Source: Roseateles sp.
Lineage (GTDB): Bacteria > Pseudomonadota > Gammaproteobacteria > Burkholderiales > Burkholderiaceae_C
Assembly (NCBI GenBank): GCA_016790285.1
Contig: JAEUPJ010000088.1
Location: 1-64,000, forward strand
Length of the DNA: 64,000 bases
Direction: 5' to 3'
The position numbers and the translations under genes are program-made. Shown one piece after another: positions 54,254 through 62,885 of this stretch (the first letter of the stretch is position 1; each line of letters starts with the position of its first letter). Under the pieces are notes generated by a model. It made no database searches and was not told the origin of the DNA. It saw nothing but the letters and a program-made list of their open reading frames with translations.

Positions 54254-56785
54254 ATGTTCCGTGACAGTCCTGCAAACACCCTGACAGCGCTGACCGCCGC
54301 CGCCGCAACCCTGATGGGGCTGCCGGCACAGGCCCAGACCGCCGTGGAGAAGGTCGACTCGGTGGTGGTCTCGGGCCAGGCTTCCAGCCTGCGCAAGTCG
54401 CTGAAGATGCAGGCCGAGGCGGACAACATCGTCAGCGCCGTGGTGGCCGACGACATCGGCGCCCTGCCCGACGTCAACGCCGCCGAGGCTCTCGCGCGGC
54501 TGCCCGGCGTGGCCGTGCAGCGGGACCAGGGCGAGGGCCGTTACGTGGTCGTGCGCGGCCTGGGGCCGGACATGAACACCCTCACGATCAACGGCTCCCT
54601 CGTGCCCTCGCCCGAGGCCGGCCGCCGCGGCGTGAGCATGGACGTGCTGCCGTCAGGGCTGATCCGTTCGCTGGAAGTCATCAAGTCGCTCACCCCCGAC
54701 ATGGACGCCAACTCGCTCGGCGGCACGGTCGACGTGAAGACGCTCTCTGCCTTCGACCTGCCGCGCAGCCTGCTGAGCGTGGGCGCGTCGGCCAGCCGCG
54801 ACTCGCTCTCCCGCCAGACCAGCCCGGCGGCCAGCCTGCTGGGCGCCACGCGGCTGCTGGACGGCACGCTGGGCATCGCCGCCGCGCTCAACGTCGACCG
54901 GCGCAAGTTCGGGTCCGAGGACGTGGAGACCGACGGCGCGTGGAATGCAGGCAAGCTCAGCGGCGTGGAGCTGCGCCACTACCGCCCCAACCGCGACCGC
55001 GCGGCCTTCGCGGCCAACATCGACTACAAGCCCTCGGCGAACAGCAGCTTCTACCTGCGCAGCATCCTTGCCCGCTTCAGCGACGACGAGGAGCGTGATC
55101 GCCTGACGATCAGCAACATCACCGGCGGCTCGGTCGCCGAAGGCGCCACCGCCACCGTGCGCGCGGAGCGTCGGCTGCGGGCCCGCAAGTACACCCGCAC
55201 CATCAGCTCTTTCGTGGCCGGCACCGAGCAGGACCTGGGCGACTGGCTCCTGGAGGCAAGCCTCGGGCTGGGCGGTGGCAAGGAGCGCACGCCGGAGCAG
55301 ATCAACGACGCCCGGTTCCGGCAGAACAACGTGGCCGGCGTGTCCTTCACCGACACCATCAGGCCCCGCGTCACGAGCCCGGCCGCGCTGTACGACGCCA
55401 GCAAGTACACGCTCAACAGCTTCACGCTGCAAAAGCGCCAGAGCGACGACGACGAGCACAACGCCCGGCTGGACCTGTCGCGCACCTTCGAGCTCAGCGG
55501 CGGCAGCAAGCTGGCGCTCAAGTTCGGCGCCAAGACGAGCCGCCGCGAGAAGCGCAACGACACCGACCAGTGGTCCTACAGCAGCGCCTCCGCCACCAGC
55601 GGCAGCTACTGGGGCGCGGGCCCGACGGCGCTGTCGGGCTTCGTGACGGGTTCGACGCTCGACTTCTCCATGGGCAACATCGGCCCGGCGATGGACGCCT
55701 CGGCCGTGCGCGCACGGCTGGCCACCCTGCCCCGCGACCCGGCCAAGGTGGCTGGCGCATCCGCGCTGGCCGACTATGAAATCCACGAGAACATCGACGC
55801 GGCCTACGTGCAGGCCAGCGTGGACCTGAGCCCGGCCTGGAACGTGCTCGCCGGGCTGCGCCACGAGCGCACGCGCTTTGACGCGGCGGGCTTCCAGAGC
55901 GCGGTGACGGGGAGCCTCTCTCCCACCCAGTTCGCCAAGGGCTACGGCCACTGGCTGCCGGGCCTGCACACGCGCTACAAGCTCGACCGCGACACGAGCC
56001 TGCGCGCCGCCTGGACGAACACCGTCGTGCGGCCGAACTTCGACCAGCTCTCTCCCGCCGTGACGCTGTCCAGCACCACCGAAGCCAGCCTGGGCAACCC
56101 GCAGCTCAACCCCATGCGGGCGCACAACATCGACCTCGGCGTGGAGCGACTGCTGGGCGGCGACGGCGCGGTGTCGGCCTACGTCTTCAACAAGGAGATC
56201 CAGGACTTCACCTACGCCACCAACCTGGCGGGCACCGGCCCCTGGGCGGGCTACACCAGCGTGACCGGTTATGCCAACGGCGACAAGGCCCGGGTGCGGG
56301 GCCTGGAGCTCTCCTGGCAGCAACAGCTGCGCGCCCTGCCGGGCTCGATGAGCGGCCTGATCGTGGGCGCCAATGCCGCCTTCACGCATTCAACGGCAGA
56401 TGTCGGTCGCTTCAACACCGCCACCCAGGCGCAGCTCGTGCGCCGCAGCCGCATGCCGGGCCAGTCGGACAGCACCATCAACCTGATGCTGGGCTACGAG
56501 GCCGGCCCGCTGAGCACACGGCTGGCGGTCAACCACAAGTCCAAGTACCTGCTGCAGTTCGGCGCCGACGTGACCAACCCGGCGCAGGACCAGATCGTGG
56601 CCGGCCAGCGCCAGGTGGACTTGTCCCTGGCCTACAAGGTCACGCCGTCGGTGCAGCTCACGTTCGAGGGCGTCAACCTCAACAACGAGCACTACTACAC
56701 CTACGTCGGCGTGCCCGCGCTGAACTACCAGTACGAGCAGTACGGGCGCACGTACAAGATCGGCCTGAAGGTCGCGCTGTTCTGA
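54254..56785 (+). CDS. TonB-dependent outer-membrane receptor
   Basis: An 843-residue TonB-dependent receptor. After the signal peptide (ending PAQAQ) comes a TonB-box-like VDSVVVSGQ, then the plug domain with DNIVSAVVADDIGALPDVNAAEALARLPGVAVQRDQGEGRYVVVRGL, the hallmark of the TIGR01782-type receptors used for sugars and other large solutes. A 22-strand barrel follows, ending in KIGLKVALF with the terminal Phe expected for outer-membrane insertion. Its gene is divergent from a MINPP-type phosphatase with a shared 48-base control region, suggesting joint use of inositol phosphates. Actual ligand unknown. Convergent with the GNAT gene across four bases. Confidence 0.94.
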   Translation: MFRDSPANTLTALTAAAATLMGLPAQAQTAVEKVDSVVVSGQASSLRKSLKMQAEADNIVSAVVADDIGALPDVNAAEALARLPGVAVQRDQGEGRYVVVRGLGPDMNTLTINGSLVPSPEAGRRGVSMDVLPSGLIRSLEVIKSLTPDMDANSLGGTVDVKTLSAFDLPRSLLSVGASASRDSLSRQTSPAASLLGATRLLDGTLGIAAALNVDRRKFGSEDVETDGAWNAGKLSGVELRHYRPNRDRAAFAANIDYKPSANSSFYLRSILARFSDDEERDRLTISNITGGSVAEGATATVRAERRLRARKYTRTISSFVAGTEQDLGDWLLEASLGLGGGKERTPEQINDARFRQNNVAGVSFTDTIRPRVTSPAALYDASKYTLNSFTLQKRQSDDDEHNARLDLSRTFELSGGSKLALKFGAKTSRREKRNDTDQWSYSSASATSGSYWGAGPTALSGFVTGSTLDFSMGNIGPAMDASAVRARLATLPRDPAKVAGASALADYEIHENIDAAYVQASVDLSPAWNVLAGLRHERTRFDAAGFQSAVTGSLSPTQFAKGYGHWLPGLHTRYKLDRDTSLRAAWTNTVVRPNFDQLSPAVTLSSTTEASLGNPQLNPMRAHNIDLGVERLLGGDGAVSAYVFNKEIQDFTYATNLAGTGPWAGYTSVTGYANGDKARVRGLELSWQQQLRALPGSMSGLIVGANAAFTHSTADVGRFNTATQAQLVRRSRMPGQSDSTINLMLGYEAGPLSTRLAVNHKSKYLLQFGADVTNPAQDQIVAGQRQVDLSLAYKVTPSVQLTFEGVNLNNEHYYTYVGVPALNYQYEQYGRTYKIGLKVALF

Positions 56786-56789
56786 CGCC

Positions 56790-57377
56790 TCAGGCCGCTG
56801 GTCGGGCCACCTGCCCGTAGACGCAGGTGTCCCGCGGCTGGCCGTCCACGCCGAGGGCATCCGAGCGCAGCACGCCCTCCAGCTCGAAGCCACAGCGCTC
56901 GGCCACGGCCCGGCTCTTCACGTTGCGTGCATCGCAGCGGATCTCGACCCGGCGGGCATCCAGCGCGCCGAACGCCAGCACGCTCAGCAGCCGCACGGCC
57001 TCGCTGACATGGCCGCGCCCGGCGGCGTCGGGGCGGATCCAGTAGCCGATCTCGAACTTGCGCACCGCCCAGTCGATGCGGTGCAGGCCGCAGCCCCCGA
57101 GCATGCGGCCAGGGCTGCCGTCGGCCCGGGGTGCGTAGATCTGGAAGCACAGGTCGCGCCGCGCAATGAAGTCGGCCTGCATGCGGCGCACCACCAGCTC
57201 GGCACTCTCGGCGCTGGGGGCGTCCTGCGCCCAGGGCATCCAGGGCCGCAGGTGGGCGAGCGACTGCGTGATGACGACGGCCATCTCCGCACCCAGCCCG
57301 GCGTGCGGCGCCACCAGCACGGTGCGTTCGCCGTCCAGGCGCTGCGGGATGTCGATGAGCAGGGGATCGAGGCTCAT
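56790..57377 (-). CDS. GNAT family N-acetyltransferase (RimJ/RimL-like)
   Basis: A 195-residue GNAT acetyltransferase. Characteristic parts are RTVLVAPHAGLGAEMAVVITQSLAHLRPWMPWAQ, IGYWIRPDAAGRGHVSEAVRLL with the acetyl-CoA loop (AAGRGH), ARRVEIRCDARNVKSRAVAERCGFELEGVLR and a C-terminal VYGQVA. RimJ/RimL-type enzymes acetylate N-terminal amines of ribosomal proteins or small molecules. The ATG at 57375-57377 overlaps the MFS stop by four bases, so it is coupled to an exporter and may modify the same compound that is exported. Substrate unknown. Confidence 0.9.
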   Translation of the reverse strand: MSLDPLLIDIPQRLDGERTVLVAPHAGLGAEMAVVITQSLAHLRPWMPWAQDAPSAESAELVVRRMQADFIARRDLCFQIYAPRADGSPGRMLGGCGLHRIDWAVRKFEIGYWIRPDAAGRGHVSEAVRLLSVLAFGALDARRVEIRCDARNVKSRAVAERCGFELEGVLRSDALGVDGQPRDTCVYGQVARPAA

Positions 57378-58654
57378 GCGGCGGCCACCTCCACCGGCTT
57401 GGGCAGTTCGCGCACGCCGCGGATGACCGGGTGCCGCCAGGCCAGCACGGCCAGCAGGCAGGCGCCCACGCCGGCGAAACCCAGCGCGGCGCGCAGGCCC
57501 ACGTGCTCGCCCAGCGCGCCGCCAATCAGCGCGCCCGGCCCCGCGGGCAGCAGGATGAGCCAGCGCATCGTGCTCGTCATGCGCCCCAGCATGGGTGCGG
57601 GCGTGACGGCCTGACGCAGCGACAGGAAGTTGATGAAGATGAGCACCGCGCCCACGCCGAAGGCGAACAGCATCACCCCGAAGCTCAGCACCCCCAGTTG
57701 ACCCGCCGGGGCCAGCGCCAGCTGCAGCCAGCCCACGCCGCAGGCGCCATACCCCAGCACCAGGCAAGGGCCGGGGCCGATGCGCCGGCTGATGCGGTGG
57801 CCGAAGATGCTGGCCAGCACCGTGCCCGCGCCCAGGGCGATGTAGGACAGGCCCACCGTCTGCGGGCTCAGGTGCAGCTCGCGCGTGGCGAACAGGATCT
57901 GCACCACCAGCGCGGCGTTGTGAAAGATCTGCCAGCTGCCGGTCGCCGTGGCCAGGCTCACCAGCAGCGGCCGCTCGCGCACGAAGCGCAAGCCGGCCTT
58001 GAGTTCCTGCCAGAAATGCTGGTCATGCCGCTCGGTGAGCGCCTCCTTGACCTGGATGCCCCGCAGGATGGCCGCCGAGACGAGCAGCAGCGCCGCGTCC
58101 ACCGCCAGTGCCAGCGGGGCGCCCAGCAGCTTGATCAACGCGCCGGCGACGCCGGGGCCGGCCACTTCGGCGCCCGAGCTGGCCAGGGCGTTCTTGGCAT
58201 GCGCCTCCACGAGCCGCTCGCGCGGCACCACCTGCGTGAGCACGATCTGCGCCGCGCTGCCGGCCACCGTGTAGACGCAGCCGAGCACGAAGCCGACCAC
58301 GTAGAGCCAGCCCATGCCCAGCCAACCCAGCCAGGCGGCCACGGGCACACTGGCCACAGCCACCGCCAGCAGGCTCTCGCCGGCGATGTAGACGGGCAGC
58401 TTGCGCACGCGGTCCAGCAGCACGCCGGCCGGCAGCGAGAACAGCACGAAGGGCAGGATCTCCATGGCCTGCAGCAGGCCCATCTGCGTGGGGCTGGCGT
58501 TGAGCAGCACGGCGGCCGTCAGCGGCAGGGCCAGCATGGTGATCTGGCCACCGAGCGAGGAGATCAGGATGGACGACCACAGCCGTCGGTAGACCGCATC
58601 GCGCAGCAGGTCGCCGGGCGCGAGGGTGAAAAACTGGATCAGACGAGACCACAT
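57374..58654 (-). CDS. MFS transporter, EntS-like exporter
   Basis: A 426-residue major facilitator with 12 predicted helices, resembling the MFS_3/EntS exporters. Visible MFS marks: LRDAVYRRLWSSILISSLGGQITMLALPLTAAVLL at the start, FSLPAGVLLDRVRKLPVYIAGE (motif A-like, loop 2-3) and GLRFVRERPLLVSLA in the middle loop. It likely pumps out a siderophore, drug or metabolite; the substrate is not readable. The ATG at 58652-58654 gives the family start. The downstream GNAT gene overlaps it by four bases. Hairpins and a tiny open frame precede it. Confidence 0.9.
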   Translation of the reverse strand: MWSRLIQFFTLAPGDLLRDAVYRRLWSSILISSLGGQITMLALPLTAAVLLNASPTQMGLLQAMEILPFVLFSLPAGVLLDRVRKLPVYIAGESLLAVAVASVPVAAWLGWLGMGWLYVVGFVLGCVYTVAGSAAQIVLTQVVPRERLVEAHAKNALASSGAEVAGPGVAGALIKLLGAPLALAVDAALLLVSAAILRGIQVKEALTERHDQHFWQELKAGLRFVRERPLLVSLATATGSWQIFHNAALVVQILFATRELHLSPQTVGLSYIALGAGTVLASIFGHRISRRIGPGPCLVLGYGACGVGWLQLALAPAGQLGVLSFGVMLFAFGVGAVLIFINFLSLRQAVTPAPMLGRMTSTMRWLILLPAGPGALIGGALGEHVGLRAALGFAGVGACLLAVLAWRHPVIRGVRELPKPVEVAAA

Positions 58655-58810
58655 GGGAAGGCTCTGCTCAGGACGACTCGTCACGCGGGCATCGCCCGCG
58701 CAGCACACAGGAACGGCTTGCCCGCAGGCAAGGCGCGTCAGTCGAGATCGAGGAGCTTGGTCATGCGCTGCATGCTAGCAGCGCGAACCGGCGGCGTCGC
58801 GTGCCGGGGG
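58655..58810 (-). promoter_or_regulatory. Leader with tiny ORF and two hairpins before the MFS gene
   Basis: The 156-base gap contains, on the minus strand, an open frame MQRMTKLLDLD (58738-58773, or from the second Met at 58764) and then two perfect stems: CTTGCC-TGCG-GGCAAG (58717-58732) and GCGGGC-GAT-GCCCGC (58685-58699). The MFS start follows 31 bases later. The order short frame, hairpin, hairpin, gene resembles an attenuator. It might instead be a gene remnant. No ribosome-binding site is evident before the tiny frame. Confidence 0.35.
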
Positions 58811-59182
58811 TCACGGGTTGAGGATGACGAGCTCGGTGTAGCCGGTGTCTGGATCGGGTTGCCGCGTCAGCGTGCCGGGTGGCAGTGGCGCGAAGAGCAA
58901 CTCGGCCGTCGTGTGCACCTCGCAGCCGGCGCAGACATGGCCGCCGATCACGCGGCCCGACGCGTCAGACAGGCTCGCATGCAGGTGCACCCCTTGCGGC
59001 GTGGCGCTGCCGCTGAGGGTGAGGATCTCCAGCGGGCCCGCCAGGTGCGTGGGGCCGGGGGCGCCGGCCAGGCGCAGCTCGGCATGACGCAGGCTGCCCA
59101 TGCCGGCCACGACGAAGCCCGTGTGTGCCCCCAGGGCGCCGCGCAGGTCGTCGCCCGGCTTCAGTCGCACGGCCTGCAGCAT
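58811..59182 (-). CDS. PPC/DUF296 domain DNA-binding-like protein
   Basis: A 123-residue protein of the plants-and-prokaryotes-conserved (PPC, DUF296) family. It starts MLQAVRLKPGDDLRGAL, with THLAGPLEILTLSGS, the metal-site pattern HLHASLSDASGRVIGGHVCAG (His 67, His 69, His 82) and VHTTAELLFAPL. The bacterial PPC proteins form trimers of unknown function; the plant homologues bind AT-rich DNA. The ATG shares one base with the GGT stop (TGATG), so it is translationally coupled to the gamma-glutamyltransferase. Confidence 0.9.
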   Translation of the reverse strand: MLQAVRLKPGDDLRGALGAHTGFVVAGMGSLRHAELRLAGAPGPTHLAGPLEILTLSGSATPQGVHLHASLSDASGRVIGGHVCAGCEVHTTAELLFAPLPPGTLTRQPDPDTGYTELVILNP

Positions 59183-60858
59183 CACCAGCCCACCGCCGCG
59201 CCGTCCCGGCGCGGGTCGCTCGCGGCCACATAGCCCTCCACGGCCGGGTCGCCCAGGCGCCAGATGAACTGGCCGGCACCGAAGTCCTGGTAGCTGTCGT
59301 GGATGTCGCCGATCTCGTGGCCCCGCGCACGCAGGGCGTCGATGGTGGCGGCCGGCATGTGCGGCTCGATGTTGATCGACAAGCCGTCGTTGAAGCGCCA
59401 GCGCGGCGCATCGCAGGCCGCCTGTGGGTTCTGGCCATAGCAGAGCATGCGCACCAGCGTCTGCATGTGGCCCTGGGGCTGCATGTTGCCGCCCATGACG
59501 CCGAAGCTCATGACGGGAACCATCGACGGTGTTTGCGTGGCGGGCGCCACCGCGCCCCCTCGGGGGGCAGGAGCCGCAGGCGACGTGGGGGCTGTCAGGA
59601 ACGCCGGGATGATGGTGTGGAATGGCCGCTTGCCGGGTGCCACCTGGTTGGGATGCCCAGGCTCTAGCGTGAAGCAATGCCCCCGGTTCTGCAGGCTCAC
59701 GCCATAGCCCGGCAGCACCAGGCCCGAGCCGAAGCCCATGTAGTTGCTCTGGATGAAGCTGACCATCATGCCGCGCTCGTCAGCGGCGGTCAGGTAGATG
59801 GTGCCGCCCTTGATGGGGTTGCCGGCGCCGAAGACCTGGGCGCGCGCCGGGTCGATGAGGCGGGCGCGCTCGGCGAGGTAGCCCGGGTCGAGCAGCTGCG
59901 CGGGGCTCACCGTCATCGCGCCGGGCTCGGCGACGTAGCGGTAGACATCGGCGAACGCGAGCTTCATCGCCTCGATCATGAGGTGCTGGGCCTCGGGGCT
60001 GTCCACGGCATGGTCGGTGACCTGGCAGTGGGCAAGCAGCCCGAGCGCCATCTGCGCCGCGATGCCCTGGCCGTTGGGCGGGATCTCGTGCAATGTGTGG
60101 CCGGCGAAGTCCTGGGCCAGCGGCGTGACCCACTCGGGCCGGTAGGCGGCGAGGTCGGCCTCGGTGAGGGCGCCGCCGGTGTCACGCGCAAATCGCGCCA
60201 GCGCCGCCGCGATCTCGCCGCGGTAGAAGGCTTCGCCGCGCGACGCGGCGATCAGCTTCAGGCTGCGCGCCGCCTCGGTGAAGGCAAAGCGCTCGCCGAC
60301 TTCGGGTGCGCGCCCCCGCGGCAGGAAGGCCTGCGCGAAGCCCGGCTGCGAGGTGATCTCGGGCAGTGCCGCCGCCATGGCCCACTTGCCCTGCACGATG
60401 GGCGGCACCGCGTAGCCGCGCTCGGCGATCTCGATGGCCGGCTGCATCAGGTCGGCAAAGGGCAGCCGGCCGAAGCGCTCGCTCAGCGCCATCCAGCCGC
60501 CGACGGCCCCGGGCACGGTGACCGAGCCCCAGCCCCGGCGGGGCATGACCTGACCCTCGAAGAAGCCGGGCGTCCACGCGGCAGGCGCCGGGCCCGACGC
60601 GTTCAGGCCGTGCAGCCGCTGCCCGTCCCACAGGATGCAGAAGGCGTCCGAGCCCAGGCCGTTGCTGCAGGGTTCCACCAGCGTCATGCAGGCAGCGGTG
60701 GCGATCGCGGCATCCACCGCGTTGCCGCCCGCCTGCATCACGCGCAGCCCGGCCTGAGCCGCGAGCGGATGCGAGGTCGACACGATATTGCGCGCGAACA
60801 GCGGGCTGCGGCGGCTGGCGTAGCCGGCCTTCCAGTCGAAGCGGTGTGGGGTGTCCAT
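59182..60858 (-). CDS. Gamma-glutamyltransferase-like Ntn hydrolase (YwrD type)
   Basis: A 558-residue member of the gamma-glutamyltransferase family. The N-terminal subunit contains MVSTSHPLA-like IVSTSHPLAAQAGLRVMQAGGNAVDAAIATA and GLGSDAFCILWDG. The expected autoprocessing and catalytic Thr is Thr 353 in KGGTIYLTAADERGMMVSFIQSNY; later comes FGVMGGNMQPQGHMQ. No signal peptide is visible, matching cytoplasmic YwrD-type proteins instead of periplasmic Ggt. Between HTIIPAFL and PVMSFGVMGG is an extra stretch of about 25 residues (approximately 419-445) encoded by a palindromic GC-rich DNA element. Substrate is not defined. Confidence 0.9.
   Translation of the reverse strand: MDTPHRFDWKAGYASRRSPLFARNIVSTSHPLAAQAGLRVMQAGGNAVDAAIATAACMTLVEPCSNGLGSDAFCILWDGQRLHGLNASGPAPAAWTPGFFEGQVMPRRGWGSVTVPGAVGGWMALSERFGRLPFADLMQPAIEIAERGYAVPPIVQGKWAMAAALPEITSQPGFAQAFLPRGRAPEVGERFAFTEAARSLKLIAASRGEAFYRGEIAAALARFARDTGGALTEADLAAYRPEWVTPLAQDFAGHTLHEIPPNGQGIAAQMALGLLAHCQVTDHAVDSPEAQHLMIEAMKLAFADVYRYVAEPGAMTVSPAQLLDPGYLAERARLIDPARAQVFGAGNPIKGGTIYLTAADERGMMVSFIQSNYMGFGSGLVLPGYGVSLQNRGHCFTLEPGHPNQVAPGKRPFHTIIPAFLTAPTSPAAPAPRGGAVAPATQTPSMVPVMSFGVMGGNMQPQGHMQTLVRMLCYGQNPQAACDAPRWRFNDGLSINIEPHMPAATIDALRARGHEIGDIHDSYQDFGAGQFIWRLGDPAVEGYVAASDPRRDGAAVGW
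59530..59600. repeat. Palindromic repeat-like element inside the GGT gene
   Basis: A strong inverted repeat GCCCCC-TC-GGGGGGC (59554-59568), flanked by CGGGCGCCACCGC on one side and CAGGAGCCGCAGGCGACGTGGGGGC on the other, is inserted in frame in the coding sequence. It encodes the Pro/Ala/Thr-rich stretch around residue 433 that typical family members appear to lack. The sequence style matches interspersed palindromes known from Rubrivivax/Leptothrix-type genomes. Recognition is from memory and structure. Confidence 0.55.
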
Positions 60859-60980
60859 GCACCCGATTCTGCCGGTGTAAGGCTTTGCAACGGGGTCAAC
60901 CCTGGGCGTGAAGCGGTCGTTGTCTCCGCAAGCTTTCGCGAAGCCGAACCGAAACCCGAAACCACCCTGGAGCCCTCAAG

Positions 60981-61373
60981 ATGAACACGCTGAAGACCAC
61001 CATCGCCACCGCCCTCATCACGCTCGCCTCGGGCGTGGCCCTGGCGCAAAGCCCGACCCCGGCAGCCCCCGCTGCCACGACGGCGACCACCGCCGCTGCA
61101 CCCGCAGCCCCGGCCGTGAAGCCCACCACCGTGGCCCAGGCCGCGACCCCGGCCGTGAAGGCGCCCCCGGCGGTGGCTGCCACCGCGACCCCGGGCACCG
61201 CCGTGGCCACCGTCGCCCCGGCTCCGGCCGACGCCGCCAGTGCGGCGACCCATGCCGGCAAGAAGCATCACGCCAAGAAGCACGCCGAGCACAAGGCCGG
61301 CGACATGACCGCGAAGGCCGAAGCCAAGGTCGACCCGAAGGCCGCCACCAAGACCGAGACCAAGACGCAGTAA
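60981..61373 (+). CDS. Small exported Ala/Pro/Lys-rich protein (acid-shock-like)
   Basis: A 130-residue low-complexity protein. The signal peptide (MNTLKTTIATALITLASGVALAQS) is followed by an Ala/Pro/Thr-rich stretch and a basic tail with KKHHAKKHAEHKAGD and repeating Ala-Lys-Ala/Lys-Thr units. The tail resembles acid-shock protein Asr-type repeats, but similarity may be compositional. GGAG lies 10 bases before the ATG. It is a single-gene unit: divergent from the GGT gene and closed by a strong terminator at 61395. Function unknown; a charged periplasmic buffer or envelope protein is possible. Confidence 0.75.
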   Translation: MNTLKTTIATALITLASGVALAQSPTPAAPAATTATTAAAPAAPAVKPTTVAQAATPAVKAPPAVAATATPGTAVATVAPAPADAASAATHAGKKHHAKKHAEHKAGDMTAKAEAKVDPKAATKTETKTQ

Positions 61374-61394
61374 GCGCAACAGCGCTCCGCGCAA

Positions 61395-61425
61395 GGCCGC
61401 AGCCCTCACCGGCTGCGGCCTTTTT
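61395..61425 (+). terminator. Rho-independent terminator
   Basis: A perfect 10-bp stem GGCCGCAGCC (61395-61404) / GGCTGCGGCC (61411-61420) with a CTCACC loop, followed at once by TTTTT (61421-61425), begins 22 bases after the stop of the gene at 60981. Textbook intrinsic terminator, the clearest in the window. Confidence 0.93.
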
Positions 61426-61504
61426 CATGGCGGGTGCCGGGCGCGGCGTGAAGCGGCTGGCCGAGCTCGTGCGCCGCCGCCGCGCCTCACGCGCCGCTGC
61501 CGGC

Positions 61505-62494
61505 TCAGCGCAGCGCGGGCACCTCACGCAGGGCCTTGACCGCACCCGCGCCGATCGCCGCGCCGAAGCGCTTGGCCAGGCGCTCGGCCACGTTGTCCTT
61601 GGGCGTGTAGTCAATGACATCCTCGGCCTTGACCACCTCGCGGGCGACGTAGTCGAGGTTGCCGAAGTGGTCGGCCAAGCCCATGGTCACGGCCTGCTCG
61701 CCGTTCCAGAAGAGGCCCGAGAAGGTCTCCGGCGTCTCCTTGAGCCGCTTGCCGCGGCCCTCGCGCACGACGGCGATGAACTGCTGGTGGATCTGGTCGA
61801 GCATGGCCTGGGCGTAGGCGCGCTGCTTCGGCACCAACGGGCTGAACGGGTCGAGCATGCCCTTGTTCTCGCCAGCGGTGAGCAGCCGCCGCTCCACGCC
61901 GAGCTTGTCCATCAGGCCGGTGAAGCCGAAGCCGTCCATGAGCACGCCAATGGAGCCCACCACGGATGCCTTGTCGACGTAGATCTCGTCGGCCGCCGCC
62001 GCGATGTAGTACGCGCCGGACGCGCACATTTCCTCGACGACGGCGTACACGGGCTTGTCGTACTGCTTCTTCAGCCGCTTGATCTCGTCGTAGACGATGC
62101 CGGCCTGCACCGGGCTGCCGCCAGGCGAGTTGATGCGCAGCACGACGGCCTGGGCACCGTCGTCCTTGAAGGCGTCCTTGAGGGCGGCCAGCAGCAGCTC
62201 TGCGCTGGCCTCGGTGTCCACGGCGATCTCGCCACGCACTTCCACGAGCGCCGTGTGCGGCGTGGTGCTGGGCGCCACGTGGCGGCCCTGCATCCACAGG
62301 CCGTAGACGAGGCTGCCTGCCAGCAGCAGCCAGAAGACGCGAAAGAAGACGCGCCAGCGGCGCTCGGCGCGGCGTTCGCGCAGGAACTCGCGCGCCAGTT
62401 CGGCAAGCAGCGGCTCCTGCGCCGGCGCAACCAAAGGCGGTACGCCAACGGGTTCTTGCATGGGGGGCGGCAGGTCGTCGCTGGGGGTGCTCAT
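61505..62494 (-). CDS. sppA: S49 family signal peptide peptidase (SppA-like)
   Basis: A 329-residue membrane-anchored S49 peptidase that degrades signal peptides after release. A cytoplasmic N-terminal region and one transmembrane helix (VFFRVFWLLLAGSLVYGLWM, about 52-71) precede the protease domain: VVLRINSPGGSPVQAG, the catalytic Ser in EMCASGAYYIAAAADEI, and the general-base Lys in LLTAGENKGMLDPFSPL. It is the short single-domain form. The ATG at 62492-62494 is four bases after the Rieske gene stop. Last gene of the rluC-HAD-Rieske-sppA operon. Confidence 0.93.
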   Translation of the reverse strand: MSTPSDDLPPPMQEPVGVPPLVAPAQEPLLAELAREFLRERRAERRWRVFFRVFWLLLAGSLVYGLWMQGRHVAPSTTPHTALVEVRGEIAVDTEASAELLLAALKDAFKDDGAQAVVLRINSPGGSPVQAGIVYDEIKRLKKQYDKPVYAVVEEMCASGAYYIAAAADEIYVDKASVVGSIGVLMDGFGFTGLMDKLGVERRLLTAGENKGMLDPFSPLVPKQRAYAQAMLDQIHQQFIAVVREGRGKRLKETPETFSGLFWNGEQAVTMGLADHFGNLDYVAREVVKAEDVIDYTPKDNVAERLAKRFGAAIGAGAVKALREVPALR

Positions 62495-62498
62495 GAGG

Positions 62499-62885
62499 TC
62501 AGTCTTCAAAGGCGGGTCGGGTGTCGCGCGTGGGGTGCCAGAACACCTCGCCCTCGCGCTCGGTCAATTCGATCTTGGTGAGGCGCCCGCGGGTGCAGGG
62601 GCCCATCAGGCAGTGGCCGGTCAGCGGGTCGTACACGGCGCCGTGGATGCTGCACATGATGTAGCGCTTGTCGCCGTCGAGGAACTCGCCTTCCTGCCAG
62701 TCCATCTCGGTAGGCACATGCGCGCAGCGGTTCAGGTAGGCCACGGCCTGGCCGTCAAAGCGCAGTGCGAAGGCGCGCACCGGTTCACGCCATTGGATGA
62801 CGTCAAAGCTCACGGCCTTGCCGCGCTCGGCGAGGTCGGCCGAGGCGCACAGGCGCTGGGGCGGGGCGGTGTCGGGCTCAGGCAT
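62499..62885 (-). CDS. Rieske [2Fe-2S] ferredoxin-like protein
   Basis: A 128-residue soluble protein with one Rieske domain. The cluster ligands are C54xH56 (NRCAHVPTEM) and C78xxH81 (IMCSIHGAVYDPLTG), the CxH...CxxH pattern of Rieske ferredoxins, followed by CMGP-like CLMGPCTRGRL where the extra Cys may form a disulfide. It may carry electrons or act as an assembly factor; no oxygenase partner is adjacent. The gene overlaps the HAD stop by eight bases and lies four bases before sppA. Confidence 0.92.
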   Translation of the reverse strand: MPEPDTAPPQRLCASADLAERGKAVSFDVIQWREPVRAFALRFDGQAVAYLNRCAHVPTEMDWQEGEFLDGDKRYIMCSIHGAVYDPLTGHCLMGPCTRGRLTKIELTEREGEVFWHPTRDTRPAFED

